Source of the DNA: Clostridiales bacterium
GTDB taxonomy: Bacteria > Bacillota > Clostridia > Christensenellales > Aristaeellaceae
Assembly: GCA_004554085.1 (NCBI GenBank)
Contig: SFNY01000033.1
Coordinates: 1 to 39,865 of the forward strand
Direction of reading: 5' to 3'
DNA length: 39,865 bases
This document shows, piece by piece, positions 6,991-15,342 of the stretch. The notes under the pieces are model-generated. The model was not told where the DNA came from, did no database searches, and worked only from the letters and a program-made list of their open reading frames with translations. The stretch's first letter is position 1, and each line of letters opens with the position of its first letter. The position numbers were made by a program, and so were the translations under genes.

Positions 6991-7810
6991 ACTCGATACC
7001 TGCCAGCTTGCCGAGCGCAGCCTGATCAAGAAGTACCGCAAGGAGCTGTGGAACCCCTTCATCGCGGCCATCAAGCGCTACGAGCTGATCCGGCGCGGCG
7101 ACAAAATCGCCGTGTGCATCTCCGGCGGCAAGGATTCCTGGCTGCTGGCGATGCTGATGAAGCACCTTCAGCCCTTCAGCGAGGTGCCCTTCGAGCTGGA
7201 ATTCATCTGCATGGATCCCGGCTACAGCCCGGAGAACCGGCGGCAAATCGAGGAAAACGCCGCCCTTCTGCACATCCCGCTGTCCATCTTCGAGACGGAC
7301 GTGTTCTCCGCCTCGGAGCAGGCCGCCGGGGAGAACCCCTGCTACATCTGCGCCCGCATGCGCCGGGGCCACCTCTACGCCGAGGCCCAGCGCCGGGGCT
7401 GCAACAAGATCGCCCTGGGCCACCACCTGAACGACGTGATCGAGACCGCGCTGATGTCCATGACCTACGGCGCGCAGCTTCAGGGCATGGTTCCCCGGCT
7501 GCGCAGCACGAACTTCGAGGGCATGGAGCTGATCCGCCCGCTGTACTGCGTGCGCGAGGACGACATTCTGGCCTGGCAGCGCTACAACGGCCTGACCTTC
7601 CTGCGCTGCGCCTGCCGCTTCTCCGAGTCCGCCGCCTACGACGCGGGCGCGTCCAAGCGCAAGGAGACCAAGGAGCTGATCCGCAGCCTGCGCGCGGTCA
7701 ACCCCAACGTGGAGATCAACCTGTTCGCCAGCCTGCACAAGGTGAATCTGGACACCCTGCCCGGCTACAAGACGGACGGCGAGATGCACTCCTTCCTGGA
7801 GCGGCTTTGA
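6980..7810 (+). CDS. ttcA: TtcA-family tRNA thiolation protein, 276 aa
   Basis: A PP-loop ATPase of the TtcA/TtuA family, expected to thiolate a tRNA base (2-thiocytidine at position 32 for true TtcA). SGGKDS at residues 48-53 is the PP-loop, CYICARMRRG provides the CxxC iron-sulfur ligands, and LGHHLNDVIETALM is a family signature. A further cysteine pair CAC occurs near FLRCACRFSE. The start codon lies inside the end of tcdA, so translation is probably coupled. The exact tRNA target cannot be told from sequence, because Firmicutes hold several paralogous groups. Confidence 0.88.
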   Translation: MARELDTCQLAERSLIKKYRKELWNPFIAAIKRYELIRRGDKIAVCISGGKDSWLLAMLMKHLQPFSEVPFELEFICMDPGYSPENRRQIEENAALLHIPLSIFETDVFSASEQAAGENPCYICARMRRGHLYAEAQRRGCNKIALGHHLNDVIETALMSMTYGAQLQGMVPRLRSTNFEGMELIRPLYCVREDDILAWQRYNGLTFLRCACRFSESAAYDAGASKRKETKELIRSLRAVNPNVEINLFASLHKVNLDTLPGYKTDGEMHSFLERL

Positions 7811-7926
7811 TCCTCCCGACGCATCTGCGCCAAATGTGTAAATTTGCGGATTCCATTGAACTTTCCCAGCTACAATACCGTCTAAAGAACACATCGGCTG
7901 AAACCCGATGGGGAGGAGTGAACATC

Positions 7927-9801
7927 ATGAAGAAGATCCTTTGCATCCTGATGGTTGCTATGCTGGCGATCTCCGCACTTGCGTTCGCCGAGCCTGCGAC
8001 CAACACTGAACTCACGATTCTGGAACCCATGACCACCGAAGATAAGCTCTACGAGATGATCCCCGTGCTGGACAGCCTGGCCCGCAACATGGGCATCGAG
8101 GGCGAGGTCGCCTACGACGCGGGCAACCCCGAATTCGTCTGGACGCAGATCGCGCTGATCTGCCAGAACTGGGCCGCAATGAACGCGCTGGTCACCGGCG
8201 AGGGCGACGCGCTGACCATCCCGGCGGAGCTGGTGCAGGAGTACGCCTGGGCCTCCTTCGGCGGCATGCAGCAGCTGCCGGAGATCCCGCTGACCGAGAC
8301 GGCCATCTCCTATGACGCCACTGCCGCCGGCTACCGCGTGCAGCTTGACGAGGCTCCCGTCACTTACATCACCATCGAGCGCTACGCCTTCGACGCGGCC
8401 GGCACGCTCTACGTGGGCGTGGGCCTGTACAACGCGGAGGAGGAGGATCTGCGCCTGGGCGGCCTGCTGGTCACCCTGTCTGAGCCGGATCCCATGAACA
8501 GCGCCTATTCCGCAGATTTCCCCTACATCGTGGTCAGCGCCGCCGTGGAGCAGGAGGGCGACTTTGCCAACCTGAACCCGGTGGAGGCCGGCATCCGCTA
8601 CATTGCCCTCGAGGGCGAGACCGCGGAGACCATCCCGCAGACCACCTCCGGCTACACCTCTCTGAGCGTCGGCGACCGCGGCGACGCGGTGCGCGCGCTG
8701 CAGACCCGTCTGAACGAGCTGGGCTACAGCTGCGGCTCCGTGGACGGCATCTTCGGCAGCAGAACCCGCCGCGCGGTGCGCTACTTCCAGGACGCCATCG
8801 GTTCCACCCAGAACGGCGTAGCCAGCGCCCAGGTTCAGGAGCGCCTGTTCGCAGCCGGCGCCCCGGAATATGTAACCTACGTGAGCCTCTCCAAGGGCGA
8901 CGCCGGCATCCGCGTTGAGAAGCTCCAGTCCCGCCTGCGCGAGCTGGGCTACCTGGCCGAGCCCGTGGACGGCGACTTCGGCAGCCGCACCAAGGAGGCC
9001 GTGAAGCTGTTCCAGGAGACCGCCGGTCTGAAGGCGGACGGCATCGCCGGCGTCAAGACCCTGAAGGCCCTGTACAAGAGCAGCGCACCGGAGTGCGAGG
9101 ACTTCATCACCCTGAAGCGCGGCGACACCGGCGTCCGCGTGAAGGAGCTGCAGAACAGGCTGGTGGAGCTGGGCTTCATGACCGGCAAGATCAGCGGAAC
9201 CTTTGACCGTGCCACCAGCCGCGCGCTGGAGGCCTACATGGAGGCCGCAGGCGTCGAAGGCGACAGCCGCAGCGTGAACGCGGCGTTCCTGGAGGCGCTC
9301 TTCGCCTACGAGCCCGCCGAGGAACCCACCGTTGAGCCGACTGTCGAGCCTACGCCGGATCCCACCGAGGAGCCCACTGAAGTTCCCACTGCGGAACCCA
9401 CCGAGGAACCCACTGAAGCTCCCACTGAGGAACCCACCGAGGAGCCCACTGAAGCTCCCACTGCGGAGCCCACTGAGGAACCCACTGCGGAACCCACTGA
9501 AGCTCCCACTGAGGAACCCACCGCTGAACCCACTGACGAGCCCATCAAGCCCGTGTCTGCGATCACTGCCGAGCAGCTGACCATCGTCACCACGCTGGTC
9601 AATACCCAGCTGGAGAGCAGCAAGAGCGAAGCGGAAGCCGTCATGTGGATTCAGCAGCAGCTCGAGCTCACCCAGACCGGCGTCTATGATGTGGTGACCC
9701 TGAACGCTGTGAAGGCCTTCCAGCAGAAGATCGGCCTGAGCGAGCCCACCGGTGTTGCCGATGAAGCGACCGTCGCCGCGCTGGCCGAGCTGAAGGTCTG
9801 A
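7927..9801 (+). CDS. Secreted peptidoglycan-binding protein with Glu-Pro-Thr linker, 624 aa
   Basis: A signal peptide (MKKILCILMV...ALAFA) is followed by an unrecognised N-terminal region (about 25-240), then three PG_binding_1 repeats at about 245-305, 318-383 and 394-455 (pattern LxxGDxGxxVxxLQxRLxELGY...FGSRT). A Thr/Pro/Glu linker at about 462-542 leads to a fourth, more diverged PG-binding domain (about 555-620). No catalytic domain is recognised, so it probably attaches to or organises the cell wall or spore cortex; that is inference. The ATG at 7927 has GGGAGGAG upstream; the frame is open for 293 further codons inside ttcA, but that is a shadow. A TACAAT at 7871 may be its -10, without a clear -35. 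Confidence 0.88.
   Translation: MKKILCILMVAMLAISALAFAEPATNTELTILEPMTTEDKLYEMIPVLDSLARNMGIEGEVAYDAGNPEFVWTQIALICQNWAAMNALVTGEGDALTIPAELVQEYAWASFGGMQQLPEIPLTETAISYDATAAGYRVQLDEAPVTYITIERYAFDAAGTLYVGVGLYNAEEEDLRLGGLLVTLSEPDPMNSAYSADFPYIVVSAAVEQEGDFANLNPVEAGIRYIALEGETAETIPQTTSGYTSLSVGDRGDAVRALQTRLNELGYSCGSVDGIFGSRTRRAVRYFQDAIGSTQNGVASAQVQERLFAAGAPEYVTYVSLSKGDAGIRVEKLQSRLRELGYLAEPVDGDFGSRTKEAVKLFQETAGLKADGIAGVKTLKALYKSSAPECEDFITLKRGDTGVRVKELQNRLVELGFMTGKISGTFDRATSRALEAYMEAAGVEGDSRSVNAAFLEALFAYEPAEEPTVEPTVEPTPDPTEEPTEVPTAEPTEEPTEAPTEEPTEEPTEAPTAEPTEEPTAEPTEAPTEEPTAEPTDEPIKPVSAITAEQLTIVTTLVNTQLESSKSEAEAVMWIQQQLELTQTGVYDVVTLNAVKAFQQKIGLSEPTGVADEATVAALAELKV
9310..9552 (+). repeat. In-frame GAGGAACCCACT-type repeat coding the EPT linker
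   Basis: Tandem 12- and 24-base units encode variations on EEPT, EAPT and AEPT. Such units can gain or lose copies by slippage, so linker length may vary between strains. The repetition leaves all frames open over this stretch. Confidence 0.9.
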
Positions 9802-9822
9802 TCCGTCCCCTGAAACAAACCC

Positions 9823-9861
9823 AAAACAAAAAAAAGCGCCGCCCGCGATGTCGCGGGCGGC
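9823..9861 (-). terminator. Terminator of the thrC-thrB-ACT operon
   Basis: GCCGCCCGCGA (9838-9848) and TCGCGGGCGGC (9851-9861) form an 11-base-pair stem. On the minus strand it is followed by a GC and eight T residues (9835-9828), then GTTTTG. On the plus strand there is only AAAATTT after the stem, so it mainly terminates the minus-strand operon but may also stop the plus-strand gene ending at 9801. Confidence 0.85.
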
Positions 9862-9881
9862 AAAATTTGTGCAAAAGATTT

Positions 9882-9916
9882 CAAGCGCAGCTCCCGGTTT
9901 CAGGGAACTGCGCTTG
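9882..9916 (-). terminator. Hairpin just after the ACT-protein gene
   Basis: CAAGCGCAG-c-TCCC (9882-9895) pairs with GGGA-a-CTGCGCTTG (9903-9916). On the minus strand it lies 20 bases after the stop and is followed by AAATCTTTTG, so it may be a first, weaker terminator or a 3' stabilising hairpin. Confidence 0.55.
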
Positions 9917-9935
9917 CGTCATTCATGCGCCGCAC

Positions 9936-10373
9936 TCACTCCACGGCAACCAGATACACGTTCTCCACGCCGGGAATGCCGGAAAGCGCCCGGGTGGCCT
10001 CGTCCAGGCTCACGTTCATCTGGGCGATGTCCAGGGTCATGACCACGCTGGCCGCGTCCCGGATGGGCAGGCTCTGGGAGATGGTGAGCACGTTCACATC
10101 CATCTCAGACAGGCGGTTCAGCGCCGTGGAGAGCACGCCGATCTCGTGGCTGAGCTGCATGGAGATCACGGCCTTTCGGCCCGCGTCGCCGCTGTCGGGG
10201 CTGTAGATGAAGTCCTTGTACTTGTAGTAGGTGCTGCGGGAGATGCCCACGGCGCGCACCGCCGCGCTCACGTCCCGGGCAGCGCCGCTCTCCACCATCT
10301 GACGGGCCTCCAGCACCTTCTCATAGTACACCGGAAGGATCTTCTTGTGCACGATCAGGAAATCGCTCTTCAT
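9936..10373 (-). CDS. ACT-domain protein, PheB/UPF0735 family, 145 aa
   Basis: The N-terminal third is helix-turn-helix-like (AAVRAVGISRSTYYKYKDFI). The rest is an ACT domain beginning ISMQLSHEIGVLSTALNRLSEMDVNVLTIS, a fold that binds amino acids. Members are widespread in Firmicutes next to homoserine pathway genes and are presumed regulators, though no reaction is established. The ATG at 10373 overlaps the thrB stop as ATGA, so it is the last gene of thrC-thrB-ACT. A longer frame upstream is antisense-like read-through inside thrB. Since Hom here lacks an ACT domain, this protein may supply threonine sensing; that is inference. Confidence 0.85.
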   Translation of the reverse strand: MKSDFLIVHKKILPVYYEKVLEARQMVESGAARDVSAAVRAVGISRSTYYKYKDFIYSPDSGDAGRKAVISMQLSHEIGVLSTALNRLSEMDVNVLTISQSLPIRDAASVVMTLDIAQMNVSLDEATRALSGIPGVENVYLVAVE

Positions 10374-11260
10374 TCCTGGCCTCCTCCGACGACCACCGCG
10401 CCCACGCGATCCACCGGCAGCGGCAGCACCCGCCACTGGTGCTTCAGGCTGCGCACCGCCTGCTTCATGCGCCAGTAGAAGCCCTCGTCCCGATAGACGC
10501 AGAACAGGGTCGGACCAGCGCCGCTGATGGCGAAGCCCAGCGCCCCGGCCTCCAGCGCGCGGCTGCGAATCTCCTCATATTCGTGAATCAGCGGCGAGCG
10601 GTAGGGCTGGTGCAGCTTATCGTCCATGGCCGCGGCGATGGCGTCGAAGTCCCCCGCCTCCAGCGCCTTCAGCAGCACCGCCGCGTGGGCGATGTTGTAG
10701 GATGCGTCTGCAAAGGGAATCTGCTTGGGCAGCGCCGCGCGCATCTCAGCCGTAGACAGGCTGAAGTCCGGGATCAGCACCGCGAAGCGCAGTTGATCGG
10801 AGATCGGGCACTGCATGGTGATCACGTTGCCGCCGTAGAGCAGCGAGGCCGTCACGCCGCCCAGCAGCGCCGGGGCCACGTTGTCCGGATGTCCCTCCAG
10901 CTCCGTCACCAGATTCAGCAGGGTCTGGGCATTCAGCAGCCGCCCGTGCAGCTCGTTGGCCGCCACCACGCCCGCCACGATCAGGCTGGCGCTGCTGCCA
11001 AGGCCGCTGGACACCGGGATGTCGGATTCGATGTGCAGGTAGATGCCCGGCTGAGTTAGCCCCATCTCCTGCATCGCCCTGCGGTAGCCGCGAATGGCCA
11101 GGTTGTCCTCGTTCTGAAACTCGGGAGCCACATTTTCAAACTCCAGGCCGCTCTCCCGCTCCTCGAAGGTGAAGTAGCCGTACACGCCCAGCGCCAGTCC
11201 CAGACAGTCGAAGCCCGGGCCGAGGTTTGCCGTGGTTCCCGGTACGCGAATCGTAATCAT
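10370..11260 (-). CDS. thrB: Homoserine kinase, 296 aa
   Basis: A GHMP-superfamily kinase that phosphorylates L-homoserine to O-phosphohomoserine, the substrate of ThrC. The N-terminus VPGTTANLGPGFDCLGLAL and the ATP loop PVSSGLGSSASL (about residues 82-93) are diagnostic; GHPDNVAPALLGG and AISGAGPTLF also match. Length is normal. It overlaps the thrC stop by four bases (ATGA) upstream and the ACT gene by four bases downstream, so the three genes form one tight operon. Confidence 0.96.
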   Translation of the reverse strand: MITIRVPGTTANLGPGFDCLGLALGVYGYFTFEERESGLEFENVAPEFQNEDNLAIRGYRRAMQEMGLTQPGIYLHIESDIPVSSGLGSSASLIVAGVVAANELHGRLLNAQTLLNLVTELEGHPDNVAPALLGGVTASLLYGGNVITMQCPISDQLRFAVLIPDFSLSTAEMRAALPKQIPFADASYNIAHAAVLLKALEAGDFDAIAAAMDDKLHQPYRSPLIHEYEEIRSRALEAGALGFAISGAGPTLFCVYRDEGFYWRMKQAVRSLKHQWRVLPLPVDRVGAVVVGGGQE

Positions 11261-12726
11261 GCCCTCGCCGCCTTTCCCAGCACATACTGCATCATGTCGT
11301 TCGGATCGATCACATCTTTGAAGCGCAGCTCGCGCTCCAGCACACCCGCAAGAGAAGCGGGTGCCTTCTCGCCGCTGAGCTTCTCCAGCAGCGCGGTCTG
11401 TTCGCCCGCATCCTCGGGCACCTCCGCGCCCAGGCCGCGCAGCACGCTGGCCGGGAACTTGAAGGGCGAGGCCGTGGACAGCACCACGCAGGGCACATCC
11501 GCCCGGGCGCAGTCCTCAGCGGCCCGCCAGGCCACCGCCGTGTGGGGATCCATCACGTAGCCCGTCTCCCGGAACACCCGTCCGATGGCCGCGAGCGCCG
11601 CTTCATCATCCGCGCAAGCGCCCACGAAGCGCTCGCGAATCCTCGCCATGGCCTGCTCCGGCAGGATGTAGCGGCCCGTCTCCTTCAGCTGGGCCATGAG
11701 GGCGGCCACAGCGGAGGCGTCGTTGTCCAGTGCGTTGTAGAGCAGGCGCTCCAGGTTGCTGGACACCAGAATGTCCATCGACGGGGACAGCGTGACGTGG
11801 AAGTCGCGATTCTTGTCATAGGTTCCGGTCGCAAGGAAGTCGGTCAGCACGTTGTTTTCATTGGACGCGCAGATCAGCCTGCCCACCGGAAGCCCGGACA
11901 GCAGGGCGAAGTAGCCCGCCAGAATGTCGCCGAAGTTGCCCGTGGGCACGCAGAAGTCCACTTTGTCGCCCATGGCGATCCGACCCGCGCGCACCAGCTC
12001 CAAATACGCGCTGTAATAGTACACGATCTGCGGCGCGAGGCGGCCGATGTTGATGGAATTCGCGCTGGAGAGCGACACGCCGTGCTCCCGGCAGAACTCC
12101 GGGGAAATCTCGGTGAAGATGCGCTTCACGCCGGTCTGGGCCTGGTCAAAGTTGCCCGTGATGGCGCACACGCCCAGATTCTCCCCCGCCATGGTGGTCA
12201 TCTGCGCGCGCTGAATGGGGCTGATGCCCTTGTCGGGATAGAACACCACAATCGAAATGCCGGGCACGTCCGCAAAGCCGGTCAGCGCCGCGGAGCCGGT
12301 GTCGCCGCTGGTGGCGGTGAGGATCAGGATGCGGTCGCTGCGGCCCTCCTTCTCCATGGCGCAGCGCATCAGCTGCGGAAGCACGGAAAGCGCCACGTCC
12401 TTGAACGCCGCTGTGGGGCCGTGGAACAGCTCCAGCACATACTTGTCCCCCACCTGCTTCAGCGGGGCGATCTCCTTAACGTCAAACTTGTTCGCATAGG
12501 CGCGCTCCACGCAGCCGTCGATCTCCTCCCGGGTGTAGCCTTCAAGATACGCGCCCAGCACGCGCCGGGAAATCTCCTGAAAGGACGCGCCGACAAGCTC
12601 CTGCGGCGGAATCTTCGGGAAATCCTTCAATGTATACAGGCCGCCGTCCGGCGCGATGCCGCGCAGCACCGCCTGCGGGCCGCTGACGCTGTTTTTGTCG
12701 CCGCGCGTGCTGTAAAATCCACTCAT
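11257..12726 (-). CDS. thrC: Threonine synthase, 489 aa
   Basis: A PLP enzyme converting O-phosphohomoserine to threonine. The N-terminus MSGFYSTRGDKNSVS and APDGGLYTLKDFP are typical of the long (E. coli/yeast-type) class. FHGPTAAFKD holds the PLP lysine at about residue 109, and ATSGDTGSAAL and PTGNFGDILAGY are cofactor-binding loops. Length fits the class. GAGGT lies 9 bases upstream of the ATG. It is the first gene of thrC-thrB-ACT and diverges from hom across a 129-base intergenic region. Confidence 0.97.
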   Translation of the reverse strand: MSGFYSTRGDKNSVSGPQAVLRGIAPDGGLYTLKDFPKIPPQELVGASFQEISRRVLGAYLEGYTREEIDGCVERAYANKFDVKEIAPLKQVGDKYVLELFHGPTAAFKDVALSVLPQLMRCAMEKEGRSDRILILTATSGDTGSAALTGFADVPGISIVVFYPDKGISPIQRAQMTTMAGENLGVCAITGNFDQAQTGVKRIFTEISPEFCREHGVSLSSANSINIGRLAPQIVYYYSAYLELVRAGRIAMGDKVDFCVPTGNFGDILAGYFALLSGLPVGRLICASNENNVLTDFLATGTYDKNRDFHVTLSPSMDILVSSNLERLLYNALDNDASAVAALMAQLKETGRYILPEQAMARIRERFVGACADDEAALAAIGRVFRETGYVMDPHTAVAWRAAEDCARADVPCVVLSTASPFKFPASVLRGLGAEVPEDAGEQTALLEKLSGEKAPASLAGVLERELRFKDVIDPNDMMQYVLGKAARA

Positions 12727-12754
12727 AATCTATACCTCTTTCTGAAAACATAAC

Positions 12755-12783
12755 TTGCAATCCAGCAAAATCTATGATACAAT
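12755..12783 (+). promoter_or_regulatory. Promoter of hom-lysC-asd
   Basis: TTGCAA (12755-12760), a 17-base spacer and TACAAT (12778-12783) fit a sigma-A promoter. The expected start near 12790 leaves a leader of about 65 bases before hom. The -10 interleaves with the -10 of the divergent thrC promoter. Confidence 0.75.
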
Positions 12784-12802
12784 GTTTTCCGCACAAAAAC
12801 AA
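12774..12802 (-). promoter_or_regulatory. Divergent promoter of thrC-thrB-ACT
   Basis: On the minus strand TTGTTT (12802-12797), a 17-base spacer and TATCAT (12779-12774) form a plausible sigma-A promoter. Its -10 overlaps the hom -10 by two bases, so one bound polymerase or regulator could affect both directions. Confidence 0.55.
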
Positions 12803-12855
12803 GTGTTTTTATTGTAAAGACTTTCAAACTGTACAAAACAAACGAGGTGGATAGA

Positions 12856-13995
12856 ATGAAGATCGGACTGCTCGGCATGGGAACGATCGGCAGCGGCGTA
12901 TTTGAGATTGCGCAGAAGCTAGACGGCATCGAGGTGAAGAAGGTGCTGGAAAAGCGCTTCCAGGCGGACTACATCACCGACAAAATCGAGGACATCACCA
13001 CCGATCCGGAGATCGAGCTGGTGGTGGAGACCATGGGTGGCCTGCATCCCGCCTATGAATTCGCGTCGGAGGTGTTGAAGAACGGCAAGCACTTCGTGAC
13101 CGCGAACAAGCTGCTGGTGAGCGCCTACGGCGAGGAGCTGACGGCCCTGGCCCACGAAAAGGGCGTGGCCTTCCTCTACGGCGCGGCCTGCGGCGGCGGC
13201 ATCGCCTACCTGGCGAACCTGAAGATCGCCCGGGAGATCGACCGCGTCACCGCGCTGGGCGGCATCCTCAACGGAACCACCAACTACATTCTGGATTCCA
13301 TGCAGTCCCGGGACATGGACTACGCCCAGGCGCTGTCCGAGGCGCAGGCGCTGGGCTACGCCGAGCGCGACCCCTCCAGCGACGTGGACGGTCTGGACAC
13401 CCAGCGCAAGCTGATCCTGGCAAGCTCGGTGGGCTTCGACGCCTACATCAAGCCCGAGGACATTCCCACCCGGGGCATCTCGGCGGTCAAGATGGCGGAC
13501 GTCACTTACGCCCGCGCGCACAATCTGGTGATCCGCCTGTGTGCCAGGGCCGAGCGCAACGCGGAGGGCGCGATCAGCGCCTACGTAGAGCCCACGCTGG
13601 TGGCCGCGAACGCCCCCGAGGCCGCGATTCTGGTGAACGTGAACTACGCCTGGTACAGCGGCGAGAGCTACGGCCTGATGAGCTACATCGGCCAGGGCGC
13701 GGGCAAGCTGCCCACCGCCGCAAACGTGCTGCGGGACGTGCAGAGCGTGTCCGCAGGCGCGCGCTACATGACCAGTGAGAATTGCAAGCGCGTCCAGCCG
13801 GACAACTCCGCCGCATGCCATCCGTACTACATCCGCATCGCGGATGCAAGCGCAATTCCGGCGGAATGGATCGCCCGGAGCGAGGTGCTGGACGGCGAGA
13901 CCTGCATCGAGACCGTGCCGGTGTCCGTGCAGGAGATGCACAATCTTATGGCAAATCACAAGGACGCGTTCTTCGCGGGAATTCAAAGGGGATAA
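12856..13995 (+). CDS. hom: Homoserine dehydrogenase, short form without ACT, 379 aa
   Basis: Reduces aspartate semialdehyde to homoserine. The Rossmann loop GMGTIGSGV is at residues 7-15, VTANKLLVS, GILNGTTNYIL and DPSSDVDGLDTQRKL (catalytic Lys/Asp region) follow. The protein stops at about 379 residues and lacks the C-terminal ACT domain that many bacterial Hom proteins (about 430 aa) use for threonine feedback. The ATG at 12856 is preferred, with GAGGTGG five bases upstream; a GTG at 12847 lies inside that site. It is the first gene of hom-lysC-asd, 6 bases before lysC. Confidence 0.95.
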   Translation: MKIGLLGMGTIGSGVFEIAQKLDGIEVKKVLEKRFQADYITDKIEDITTDPEIELVVETMGGLHPAYEFASEVLKNGKHFVTANKLLVSAYGEELTALAHEKGVAFLYGAACGGGIAYLANLKIAREIDRVTALGGILNGTTNYILDSMQSRDMDYAQALSEAQALGYAERDPSSDVDGLDTQRKLILASSVGFDAYIKPEDIPTRGISAVKMADVTYARAHNLVIRLCARAERNAEGAISAYVEPTLVAANAPEAAILVNVNYAWYSGESYGLMSYIGQGAGKLPTAANVLRDVQSVSAGARYMTSENCKRVQPDNSAACHPYYIRIADASAIPAEWIARSEVLDGETCIETVPVSVQEMHNLMANHKDAFFAGIQRG

Positions 13996-14001
13996 AGGCA
14001 T

Positions 14002-15342
14002 ATGCTGAAGGTGGCAAAATTCGGCGGCTCCTCTCTGGCGGGCGCCGAGCAATTCAAAAAGGTCAAGGCGATTGTGGAGGCCGATCCGGCGCGCATGTGC
14101 GTGGTGGTGTCGGCGGCGGGCAAGCGCTACAAGAAGGACAACAAGATTACCGATCTGCTCTACCTCACCCACGCCCACATCAACTACGGCGTGTCCTACG
14201 AGGACATCTTCTCGATGATCGAGGAGCGCTACTACGGCATCCGGGATGAGCTGGGCCTGAAGTGCGATCTGGAGAGCGAGTTTCAGAAGCTGCGCGGCGA
14301 GCTGAACCAGGACATCTCCGTGGACTATCTGGTGTCCCGGGGCGAGTACCTGACCGCGAAGCTGATGAGCGAATACCTGGGCTACGCCTTCCTGGACGCG
14401 GCGGACTGCGTGGTGTTCTCCTACGACGGACAGATCGACTACGAAAAGACCTACGCCAACATCGCCGCCCGGGCAGAGATGGCTCCGCGCTTCGTGATGC
14501 CGGGCTTCTACGGCGCGCTGCCCAACGGCCGCATCAAGGTCATGACCCGCGGCGGCAGCGACATCACCGGTGCCATCGTGGCCAACGCCCTGGACGCGGA
14601 CATCTACGAGAACTGGACGGACGTGTCCGGCATCCTGATGGCCGACCCCAAGGTGGTGGAGAACCCCAAGCCCATCAAGTACATCACCTATCAGGAGCTG
14701 CGGGAGCTGTCCTACATGGGCGCGTCCGTGCTCCACGAGGAATCGATCCTTCCGGTGAAGGAAAAGAACATTCCGCTGAACATCCGCAACACCAACCGTC
14801 CTCAGGACGCGGGCACGATGATTCTGGAGACCATCGACGAAAAGCTGGTGCAGAACAAGCGGCTGATCACCGGCATCGCGGGACGGCGGAGCTTCACGGT
14901 GCTCACGATCTACAAGAAGCACATTTCCACCGACACCAGCATCATCCGCGAGACGCTGGAGATGCTGGAGACCTGCAAGGTGGAGGTGGAGCACATCACC
15001 CTGGGCGTGGACAGCTTCAACGTGGTGATGCCCACCGCCCAGATTCAGGATCGCATCTACGACATCATCTCGGACATCAAGCGCAAGCTGAAGCCCGACC
15101 GCATCAAGATGGACGACAACATCGCCCTGATTGCCTCGGTGGGTCGCCGCATGGTCAGCGTGCCTGGCAGCTCCGCCAAGCTCTTCGGCGCGCTGGGCGC
15201 ACAGAACATCAACATCCGCATGATCGCCCAGGGCAGCGAGGAGATCAGCATCATCGTGGGCGTGCACAACAAGGACTTTGAGCGCACCATCCGCGTGCTC
15301 TATGACGGCTTTATGAACAAAGAGGGAGGAAACGAAGCATGA
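14002..15342 (+). CDS. lysC: Aspartate kinase with two C-terminal ACT domains, 446 aa
   Basis: Phosphorylates aspartate, the first step towards threonine, lysine and methionine. KFGGSSL at residues 6-12 is the kinase signature; MTRGGSDITGA and ENWTDVSGILMADPK follow. Residues about 290-440 form paired ACT domains (GIAGRRSFTVLTIYKKHIS and ALIASVGRRMVSVPGSSAKLFGAL), so allosteric feedback is likely. The gene lies 6 bases after hom and overlaps asd by four bases (ATGA). The ribosome binding site is weak (AAGGGGATAAAGG), consistent with coupling to hom. Confidence 0.95.
   Translation: MLKVAKFGGSSLAGAEQFKKVKAIVEADPARMCVVVSAAGKRYKKDNKITDLLYLTHAHINYGVSYEDIFSMIEERYYGIRDELGLKCDLESEFQKLRGELNQDISVDYLVSRGEYLTAKLMSEYLGYAFLDAADCVVFSYDGQIDYEKTYANIAARAEMAPRFVMPGFYGALPNGRIKVMTRGGSDITGAIVANALDADIYENWTDVSGILMADPKVVENPKPIKYITYQELRELSYMGASVLHEESILPVKEKNIPLNIRNTNRPQDAGTMILETIDEKLVQNKRLITGIAGRRSFTVLTIYKKHISTDTSIIRETLEMLETCKVEVEHITLGVDSFNVVMPTAQIQDRIYDIISDIKRKLKPDRIKMDDNIALIASVGRRMVSVPGSSAKLFGALGAQNINIRMIAQGSEEISIIVGVHNKDFERTIRVLYDGFMNKEGGNEA

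Noticed and set aside
9310..9552. Regular short repeats that could suggest a CRISPR array
   Set aside because: Units of 12-24 bases without spacers are in frame with a secreted protein and encode a Glu-Pro-Thr linker.
12727..12855. Possible T-box or threonine attenuator before hom or thrC
   Set aside because: Neither leader is long enough for a T-box, and no run of Thr codons or terminator/antiterminator pair is present.
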